A stretch of DNA of 64,000 nucleotides from Neocallimastix lanati (nom. inval.). Its lineage: Eukaryota > Neocallimastigomycota > Neocallimastigomycetes > Neocallimastigales > Neocallimastigaceae. Of the stretch, positions 1 to 8,459 are shown piece by piece (the first letter of the stretch is position 1; each line of letters opens with the position of its first letter). The position numbers were made by a program, and so were the translations under genes. Where the stretch lies: contig JACVTC010000204.1 in the NCBI GenBank assembly GCA_016946835.1, forward strand, positions 136,085 to 200,084. The letters run 5' to 3'. The notes beneath the pieces were generated by a model, which ran no database searches, was not told the origin of the DNA, and saw only the letters and a program-made list of their open reading frames with translations.

Positions 1-1262
1 AATTAAATCTACGATTTATTTTGTCGCGATTACGAGGTGATTTAGTTTGAAATCACTTTGGAATTGCAAACAAAAATATTATTCAATCGTCATTAATTCA
101 TTATATAATATTATATTATTTATTATTACTAAATATGATTCATATTAAACAATTTAAATATAAAAATTTATTTTAAATTTTTCAATAATTAAATAATAAA
201 ATAATGTGTGATTTAAGACTCACTTCAATGAGTCATATCTCGCCAAATAATTGAGTTTCGCGCTTGGTATTATGCTCATTCGGAAGCTTTAGCTTCCGAG
301 AAGAAAAATATCAAATTTTTAGCTCGATATCTCCACTGGTTCACGAGATATCGTGATTCAAAGTTTTGGATAAATATCAATAATATATATATAATATTGG
401 AGAAATTATTTTGATAGGGCCCCTTAATAATTAATCCATTACTATACAAATTATTATATAATTTATCCATTAATAACAAATAATTATATTATGTTTAAAT
501 ACGAATTATTATATTATATTTTTACTAACAATTATGTTTTATTTTTATTAGTTATAATTATTTAGATAATGACTTTAGAATAATATTCTGACTCAATATG
601 AATAATGAAAATGACTAGTCTTATGAATAATGAATAATAAAAACAATATCTCCTTTAGTTTTATATTTTATTTAGATAGTTTATTAATTAAATAGTTTAG
701 TTTTATATATATAAAAAATACATGTATTAAATAAATATTATTATAATAATTATTTTTAGAAAATAATATAAAAAGACATTAATTTGATTTAGAATTAAAT
801 CTTTGTAAGATTATTAATATAAGAATAATCTATTATAGTAATAATAATAATTAATTAATAATAATTATAAATAAAAGTTATAAATATAAAAAAGAAACTT
901 TTAAATATATTTTTATAATATTTTATTAGTGTTTATTATAATAAAAAGTATTCTTTTATTTCAATAATTATTTGATCAATATTTTATAAGAATCTAATCC
1001 TTTTTATTACTATATAAGGACTTGTTGACCTAGTTAAATTATTTAAAATTTATATATTTCTAACCCACATTAGAAATCCTTTACATATTTCTAATACATT
1101 ATGTGTACATTATTATTTTTGTACTTTAATAAATTTTTAAATCCAAAGATCAAAAATTAAATCAAATAAAATCAAATAAATTTATAAATAAAAATTATAA
1201 ATAAAAAAATAAAATTTGTGTTTCTTTACTTTATTTTTATTTAATTCTCTAAAACCTTAACA
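1..1262 (+). repeat. E1 5' LTR, left-truncated and interrupted
   Basis: Bases 1-21 and 1091-1262 match the 3' LTR at 7666 onward and 8347-8455; it ends in CA six bases before the primer binding site. The intervening 22-1085 is solo LTR Y. The LTR start lies outside the window. Confidence 0.85.
22..1085. repeat. Solo LTR Y inside the E1 5' LTR
   Basis: A 1064-bp block starting TGTCGCGATTACG and ending CCTTTACA (TG...CA) sits between two copies of TATTT (17-21 and 1086-1090). The E1 3' LTR around 7685 has the uninterrupted sequence with one TATTT, so it is the empty site. No coding sequence is seen. It holds a GACTC/GAGTC hairpin near 219. Its parent family is not recognised. Confidence 0.85.
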
Positions 1263-1268
1263 TTTATA

Positions 1269-1286
1269 TGGTGGAGATATCGGGGA
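1269..1286 (+). other. E1 primer binding site
   Basis: TGGTGGAGATATCGGGGA lies six bases after the LTR end. It complements a tRNA 3' end of the form ...TATCTCCACCA plus part of its T arm. The same 18-mer occurs in E2, E3 and E6. Confidence 0.85.
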
Positions 1287-1975
1287 CTTAAATAGAAATA
1301 ATAGTAAATAACATAGATTTTTTTTAATTTTTTTTTTTATTTTATATTGATAAACAAGTAAGTCGTTAATCCTTTGATTAACCTATGGCGCTTGTTTGAT
1401 ATATATATATAAAAAAAAAAAAAAAAAAAAAATTTTTTTTAAATAAGTAAAATTAAGATTCTAAAAAAACCAAATCTTGTAAAATTATAACAAGGAGCGG
1501 ATAGAGCTCATACACAGTGTATTTCCAGAAAACAACAAAATATCTATTATTCATAGTAGGTTATTGGATAATAGTTATTTTGGGAATTAATTGGAAAGTA
1601 GAAGAAGGTATTTGGTTACCGACCCGGTAATAATAGTTCAGCCTTCAACGTTTCAACACACGAAGGTGCGGGTACTTTCCAAGCACTGGCGAATAAGGAG
1701 CTTACGTCACCGAAGGCGTAAGATTGTTTTTTTTTTATATTTTTTTTTATTTTTCTTTGTGCTAGTTATAAGGCACTTTATTATATAAAGTATCAGACTT
1801 TGGCTAACTTCGCCATTTAAATTTTTTTTTTATTTTTTTTTATTACTGATACTTTATTTGTTTAATAATTCCTGTAAAAGAATCTTAATTTACTTTGAAA
1901 ATATTGTGTTTTTAGTTAATTTTTATTAGTTAATAAAAATATTATTGAATACTTTTAAAATTTTTTTTTATTCCG

Positions 1976-2136
1976 TACATAGATTATCGGATTAAGTTTA
2001 TCCTACATAGTAATTGGGCTAGTGGGCTCTGAACTGCTATATTTTATATTGAATATAGTAATCGTGGCACACGCGTGGCATGACACCATTAGGTAAGCTG
2101 CACGTCAGACAGTGTGTACTATCAGATTGTACGACA
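1976..2136 (+). other. Conserved leader RNA element (E1 copy)
   Basis: About 160 bases align with 25022-25190 in the E4 leader although the surrounding leaders do not. Stem CTATATT (2037-2043)/AATATAG (2052-2058) corresponds to CTGTATT/AATACAG in E4, a compensated A-U to G-C change. ACC/GGT (2085-2094) becomes GCC/GGC in E4. TGAC and GTCA, able to pair around this, are conserved in both. Packaging, dimerisation or translation roles are all possible; none is shown. Confidence 0.65.
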
Positions 2137-2301
2137 ATAAAGATTATTTTTTGTGTTTAATAATTATAATTAATTAATAATTTTATTAGCTATAACAATA
2201 CAATATTTATCGTTTAAAAAGAAAAATTTTTGAAAGGTGAAAATAATAAATAAAACTTTGCTTCTAAATTTATTACTACAAATATACTAAATTACAAAAT
2301 T

Positions 2302-2533
2302 CAAGTGGTCGATAAAGATTTCGAGCTTGAAAAATATTCTATTAAGTTGTCGATAAAGATTTCGAACTTAAAATTATTCTATTAAGTTGTCGATAAAGAT
2401 TTCGAACTTAAAAATTATTCTATTGAGTTGTCGATAAAGATTTCGAACTTAAAAATTATTCTTAATAAAGTAGTCGAAAAGAACCTCGTGCTTTATAATT
2501 TCTACTAAGTTGTCGATAAGGATTTCGAGCTTA
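2302..2533 (+). repeat. Tandem array of six small hairpins before gag (E1)
   Basis: Units of about 40 bases start at 2302, 2342, 2382, 2422, 2467 and 2507. Each has an outer stem (AAG.../...CTT), a bulge, an inner CGA/TCG stem and an 8-9 nt loop. The outermost pair is C-G in unit 1, T-A in units 2-4 and A-T in unit 5, so pairing rather than sequence is preserved. Confidence 0.75.
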
Positions 2534-2707
2534 TATCTACTAAAGAAAGTAAATAAAATTATTATTTTCAAAAGTTACTAAAATATATTGTTTTAAAAAT
2601 TGATTCGATATTAAATTACCTATTAAATTATATTTTTAAAGTTGTATTTCCAAATTTATTCTTATTTAATCACCTCATTAATATACAACAAGAAATATTT
2701 AAACAAA

Positions 2708-3618
2708 ATGTCCAAGGAAACAACTTTGAGCTTTAAAGAATTGAAAAAAGAATTAAGAGATATTGTGAAACTTAGCAAGGACAATTTAGATATTAAGTCC
2801 TGGCTACTGAATTAAAACTTTGGATCAAGATACAAGGTATTACAGATCCAGAAACAATATTTAATGCTTGTTTACTTACCAGCTCTGGTGAAGTACAACG
2901 CGTTATTGAAGATTTGGGAGAAGATAGTGATGATGAAAGTGATGATTCATCAGATGAAGAAGAAGAAGATGATGAAGAAGAAAATGTTGATGATGATATT
3001 AAATTTCCTTCTCTTGGAAAAATCATTTCAAGTCTTGAAAATTTTTACGGTATTAAAGAAGACCAAAATTTACTTCTTAAAGAACTTCGTGCAATGCGAA
3101 TTAAAAGAAACGAAAAGATTAAAAACTTTAATGTAAGATATAGAACTTTGTACACTAAACTTGATAAAAAGAGAAGAAAGCGCATCGGTGTACTAGATTA
3201 TATTGATTCTATTCAAAATAATTATGAAGCCTGGAAGAAATTATCCCTTAAAGATGATATAAGTATGGAGAAAGCTTTCAAAATTGCCGAGAAAGTAGAT
3301 AGACTTTCTGTAAGGAACAATAATATTAATACCTATAATGTTAATAATTCCCAGCATAATCAAAATAATCAAAACAGTACTACTTCAAGACTTTATCCTA
3401 AAAGAAGAAACGAAACTTTCCAAACAAGTCAAACAAATAATAAACCGAAACCTCAAGATATTATAGAAGAATCAACCCAGAAAATGAGAAATTTATCCGT
3501 TAAAACTTGTTTCTTCTGTAAGGAAGAAGGTCATTACTCATACTATTGCCCTCAATTAAATAAGATTATGGAAAAAAATAAAAAAGAAATATATTCCAAA
3601 AAGTCTTTAAACTTCTAA
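2708..3618 (+). pseudogene. gag: E1 gag, frameshifted
   Basis: The ATG at 2708 opens FKELKKELRDI, matching the starts of E2 and E4 Gag. After the tryptophan codon at 2801-2803 one base is missing relative to E2/E4, so the first frame stops at 2813-2815 and homology resumes in the next frame, running to TAA at 3616-3618. Downstream are an acidic Asp/Glu tract, a basic alpha-helical capsid-like region (LRAMRIKRNEKIKNFNVRY) and a CCHC knuckle CX2CX4HX4C near the C-terminus. Gag would form the particle and bind RNA. The break could be a real mutation or an assembly indel. Confidence 0.85.
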
Positions 3619-3658
3619 ATGGGAGCAGAAGCACTCCCAATGACAAAACAATAGCTTC
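3606..3658 (+). promoter_or_regulatory. Predicted -1 frameshift signal, gag-pol (E1)
   Basis: The slippery heptamer T TTA AAC (3606-3612) is in the gag frame two codons before the TAA. After an 8-nt spacer come GGGAG (3621-3625), GAAGC (3628-3632), CTCCC (3634-3638) and GCTTC (3654-3658): two interleaved 5-bp stems, an H-type pseudoknot with a 15-nt second loop. Slipping -1 enters the pol frame, which is open. E2 and E4 have the same layout. Confidence 0.85.
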
Positions 3659-6600
3659 ATTAAATAATTTACAAAATAATACTTTTACTAAGAATACTCC
3701 AATTGATAATAATTCCTTTAATGAAGAATCTGAAGAATCTGATTTTAGTGACACAACTGAAAGTGAGGATGATATCATTATAAATGCTATAAAAAGAAAA
3801 ATGAATGATAATAACAGCGAAAAAGAAGAAAATAATTCCAAGAAAGTACATAAAAGTTTAAAAGATAATCCACGTCCTTTCGCAACTCCTGCTTTAAGAA
3901 AGAAGAAAGAAAATGAGCTACATAATAAACCAAATAAAGTTTATAAAAATCAAATACTTCCTTCAATTTTAACTCAACCAAATATTAACAAAGAAAAACA
4001 AAAAGAAAAGGAATTAAGAAATATGACAAGAGTAAGAGAAAGTAAAGAAGAAAACAACAATTATTCATCAAAAGGAAAGGAAAAAGTTGAATCTGAAGAT
4101 ATACTTGTAATCGATAATGAAATAGAAGATCTAGAAATGAATAAAGATAATCAACAAAATAAAACTAATACTTTGGAAAAATTAATTTCAACAAAAACTA
4201 AAGAAACTAATAATGGAAATACTCAGTTAGTAAAAAGGAATATCAAAATGATGAATAATAAAGAACCTTACAATATTATGGATGATTTAAATAATCTTAA
4301 ATCCAGTATTACGATAGGTCAACTCTTGAATGCATGTCCGAAAATTCGTTCACAATTAACTCAAGGTTTAAAGTTAGAAAAATCAAAAATAATTGGAACT
4401 GTAGACAATATAATAGCACGAACTTTATTAGTAAATAACTATGATCATAGCTACATAAGTAAAAGTAATGAAGTAGCCGAAGAAGACTTAGCAATGGTTG
4501 ATGCAAGTGTTGACGGAGTACTAGGAAAACTTTTAATTGATTCTTGTAGTAACCTAAGCATCGTTACTAAGCAGTATTTTGATAAATTACCTGGCGAATA
4601 TGAAACAGTTGGAAAAAGTCGTGGAAGAATCCAACTAGCAACACAAGATGAAGAATACTCGGAAGGAATTATTGTTCGATTACCAGTAAAAATTAATAAT
4701 TATGAATTTAATGCGGACTTTAGAATTATTGAGAAAGAAGACTCTTTTTATGATATGTTAATAAACTTTAAAACTCAAATCGATCATTGTTTATTTATTC
4801 ATCCGACCTTAAACAGTTTATGTAAACTTTTGTCAGAAAGTGAATACGAAGAAATAGCTAAAATAAATAATCAATATTATAATGAAGAAAGTATAATTTG
4901 CACTATTAGAAAAGTTAAAGAAACGAATAATGAAAAGGAAATTATAAAGGAATTAACTCCAATGGAATTTATTGAGAGTGATGAATTTTTAAGTACCTTA
5001 AATAAAGATTATAAAGAACAAATTATTAAAATTCTCAAAGAAATGATTGACATAGTTGCCACTTCAACAGAAGAACTAACTCCTTCTAAACTTTCACCAC
5101 ATAAGATCCGTTTAAAAGCAAATTCAAAGCCAGTAAAATTAAGAAGTTATAGGTTAACTAAATTAAAATCAGATATCTTAAAAGAAGAACTTACAAAACT
5201 TATTAAGAAAGGATTGATAGAACCATCCTGTTCAGAATGGTCATCTCCAGTAGTACTTATTCTAAAACACAATGGAAAGTGGCGCTTGTGCATTGACTAC
5301 CGAAAAGTCAATGATATGACAGAAAAAGATTCTTATTCAGTTCCATATATAGATGAAATTTTTGATAGTCTCGGAGGAGCTAAAATATTTACAACTCTTG
5401 ATTTATTTTCTGGTTTTCACCAAATCTTAAATGGATGAAGAAAGCGTTGAAGTAACCACTTTCACTACTAAGTTTGGAAATTATCAATTTAAGGTTATGC
5501 CTTTTGGACTTACTGGAGCTCCCTCAACCTTCCAAAGAGAAATGAATAAAATTTTATTTCCTTTTATTGGTGAATTTGTTTACGTATTTATTGATGATGT
5601 TTTGATCTATTCAAAAAGTATCGAAGAACATTTAATTCATATTAAACAAGTATTAGAAGTATTTAAAGAAAACAAGTTAAAAATTAATATTGAAAAGTGC
5701 CATTTTCTTCAAACTGAAGTTGATGTATTAGGTCACAAACTTACTACTAAAGGATTAAGCCCCATGGAAAGCAAAATAACAGCTATTAAGAAGTGGGAAG
5801 CCCCTTCATCACTGCATGAATTAAGATCATTTCTAGGAGCAGTAGGATATTATCGTGACTTTATTCCTAAATATGCTCAAATTACCTCACCTTTATGTAA
5901 ATTATTGAAAAAGAATACTAAATATGAATGGAATAAAGAACAACAAGAAAGCTTTGAACTCCTAAAAGAAAAATTAATCAATGCACCTATTCTAAAATTT
6001 CCGTCATTTGACAAACCTTTTATCATTAGAACTGATGCTTCGTATAATGGAATTGGTGGAGTTCTTTTACAAAAAGAAGAAGAAACCGGTAAGGAGCACC
6101 CAATACATTTTATAAGTAGAAGTTTGAAGAAAGCTGAAAAGAATTATGGTATCACAGATTTGGAAGGAACAGCTTTATTCTACTGTATGACTAAATTTAA
6201 ATCTTATATTGAAGGAAATCCATTACCTACAACTATTTACACAGATCATAAACCATTAGTTGGTTTATTTAAGAATAAAGAACCTTTGAATGCAAGGCAA
6301 ACAAGATGGTGTCTAACCGCTAGTATGCTTGGAATTAATATAAAATATGAATCAGGCAAAAAGAATGTGTTAGCTGATGCTCTTTCAAGAATGAAAAGTA
6401 AGGAAGAGAGAAAGATATTATTAACAAAAATTACTAATGGAAATAATGAAGAATTATTATCTAAAGTTATAAAGGAATTTATTAATGAAAAGTTTACTGT
6501 TATTGATGGTGAAGATTACTTTATCGACAATGGAAATTATAGAAAATTAATAACGGACGAAAATGAAAGGTTTAAATTAATTTTAGAAGCTCATAATATT

Positions 6601-7617
6601 GGCCACGAAGGATATTACAAAACATATCAAAGACTTAAGAAAAACTTTTATTGGAATCATATGATTAAAGATATCAAAAGAATTGTTAGTAATTGTGAAA
6701 AATGCCAATTAAATCGTCCTCAACCATATCCAGAACCAACCGAAAACCATCCAACTAAAGTGGAGGGTCCCTTTGTGCATTTAGGATTAGATATTATAGG
6801 ACCGTTACCAAAAACAAGAAATAATAATCAATATATTATAGTAACTGTTGATTACTTTACCAAATGGGTTGAAGCCGAACCCACTGAAAACATAACTTCC
6901 TCTGATATAATTAAATTTTTAATAAATGTTTTTGCAAGACATGGTGTGCCTCAAGTTATTACCACCGATAATGGAGCCCAATTCACCTCTGACATGACAA
7001 AAATCTTTCTTGACCTTTATGACGTTTATGTAAAATTCATAGCTACTTATCACCCTGAATCCAATGGTCTCACTGAAAATCGAAACAAAGAAATTGGAAA
7101 ATTACTCCGTTTATTAGGAAGGAAAAATCAAGATTGGGATGAAGTTTTACCTTCTGCTTTATGGGCACTTCGAACTACCAAAAACACAGCTACTGGACAT
7201 TCTAGTTTTGAATTAGTATATGGAAGAGAAGACCAACAGCCTTATGATATAGCCATAAGAACAATTGAAAATGCAGGTAAATCATATGATGAAATTTTAA
7301 TGGAAAAATTTGTTCGTCATTATCAATGGACTAGAGAAGCATGCGAAAATGTGAAGAATGCTAACAAGTATTGGGCAACAAGACGAGAAGAACAAATAAG
7401 TATGAAAAAAGGAAAAGAATTAAAGGCTGGTGATCTTGTTCTTGTTAGAAACTTTAGCCGCACTAAGCTAGAACCATATTACAATGGACCATTTAAAATT
7501 TTAAAAATTCAATTCAACACGGCAACCCTAATCGATCAGAAGACTGGAAAGCAACTCGATAGGAATGTTCACTTTAAAAATTTAGTAAAGTTTAACTCCG
7601 CTTACAGAGAAGCTTGA
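3613..7617 (+). pseudogene. pol: E1 pol (protease, RT, RNase H, integrase), frameshifted
   Basis: Entered by -1 frameshift. A charged linker (about 3613-4290) is followed by a retropepsin-like domain with LIDSCSNLSIV near 4537 in place of the usual D[ST]G, then RT (LCIDYRK, MPFGLTGAP, active site FIDD near 5590), RNase H (RTDAS, TDHKPL, ADALSR) and integrase with an HHCC zinc domain (HX3H...CX2C near 6590-6705), D, D and E with 35 residues between the last two (TDNG...TEN), and a GPY/F-like tail. One extra A at about 5429-5431, between RT motifs, breaks the frame: part one ends at 5438, part two runs 5431-7617. It makes and integrates element cDNA when intact. Confidence 0.92.
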
Positions 7618-7635
7618 GTCTTCGTCGGGGCATCT

Positions 7636-8455
7636 TGATAAGAATGTACTAAATAATGCATTCTTAATTAAATCTACGATTTATTTCTAATACATTATAT
7701 GTACATTATTATTTTGTACTTTAATAAATTTTTAAATCCAAAGATCAAAAATCAAATCAAAAATTATATTAAACTTTATATTTTTATATTAAATCTTATA
7801 TTAATAGTAATATTTTTATATATTTAAAACTTATATTAGCAATATTAATAATAAATCTTATTTTTTTTTTATATTAATAATGAAAATTTATATTAATAAT
7901 ATTTTTATATATTGATAATTAAAAATTTATATATTATATTTTAACTTTTATTATAAAATTTTATATCGAAATGTTTTATTTTATATTGAAAAATATTTTA
8001 TTTTATTAAAAACCTTTATATTAGGATAGTATTTTTATTTCTATTTGAATATTTTAACAGATTGTAATAAAAATTATAGCCAATTAAATAAATTCTTATT
8101 AGTAATATTTTAGATATTTTAAAAAAAAAAAAAAAAAAATGTTTTATTAATATTATAAATGTATTTTATTTATATTGTTATAATTAAATTTTATATAATT
8201 GATTATAAAATTCAATTTAAATTTAATAGTTTTTATAAAAAAAAAAAAAAAAAAAAAATAAATAAAATGTAATTTAGTGGCAAGAACAACTTTTATGCTT
8301 TGAAAAAAGTATAAATAGTTGTAAATTTTGCTACCAATTTTTAAAAATCATCAAATAAGATCAAATAAATTTAATAAAATAAATAAAATAATAAATAAAT
8401 AAATAAAATTTGTGTTTCTTACTTTATTTTTATTTAATTCTCTAAAACCTTTACA
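7636..8455 (+). repeat. E1 3' LTR with an insertion
   Basis: Starts TGATAAGAATG after a GGGGCATCT tract and ends CTTTACA. AAGAATG (7640-7646) pairs with CATTCTT (7659-7665) just inside the end. About 7764-8346 is absent from the 5' LTR, so it is an insertion of unknown type without TG/CA ends; near its right end is a long imperfect hairpin (8277-8335). Confidence 0.8.
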
Positions 8456-8459
8456 TTAT

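Larger units (their letters stand above)
1287..2707 (+). other. E1 structured 5' leader
   Basis: This 1.4-kb stretch between the primer binding site and gag has no convincing gene. GC-richer patches (1490-1720, 1976-2140, 2300-2535) alternate with A/T homopolymers. Visible structure includes the perfect hairpin TTACCG/CGGTAA near 1615-1629, the conserved element at 1976-2136 and the hairpin array at 2302-2533. The small reading frame at 1591-1788 runs into poly-T and is not considered a gene. Confidence 0.6.
1..8455 (+). mobile_element. Ty3/gypsy LTR retrotransposon E1 (left end cut)
   Basis: The order is LTR, primer binding site, leader, gag, pol, GGGGCAT tract, LTR. By comparison with the 3' LTR, about 30 bases of the 5' LTR lie left of the window. 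Without later insertions the LTR is only about 230 bp: the 5' copy carries solo LTR Y (22-1085) and the 3' copy carries an unrelated insertion of about 590 bp. Gag and pol each have one frame break, so the copy looks inactive. Integrase after RNase H places it in Ty3/gypsy (Metaviridae-type). No chromodomain is seen after the GPY/F-like integrase end. Confidence 0.93.

Noticed and set aside
276-479. 67-residue minus-strand frame
   Set aside because: Lies within solo LTR Y, low complexity, no recognisable motif.
1591-1788. 65-residue frame in the E1 leader
   Set aside because: Ends in poly-Phe from a T run and overlaps structured leader; no counterpart in E2 or E4.
2302-2533. Regular repeats resembling a CRISPR array
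   Set aside because: Intervals are themselves near identical (no unique spacers), units form hairpins, and the context is a eukaryotic retrotransposon leader.
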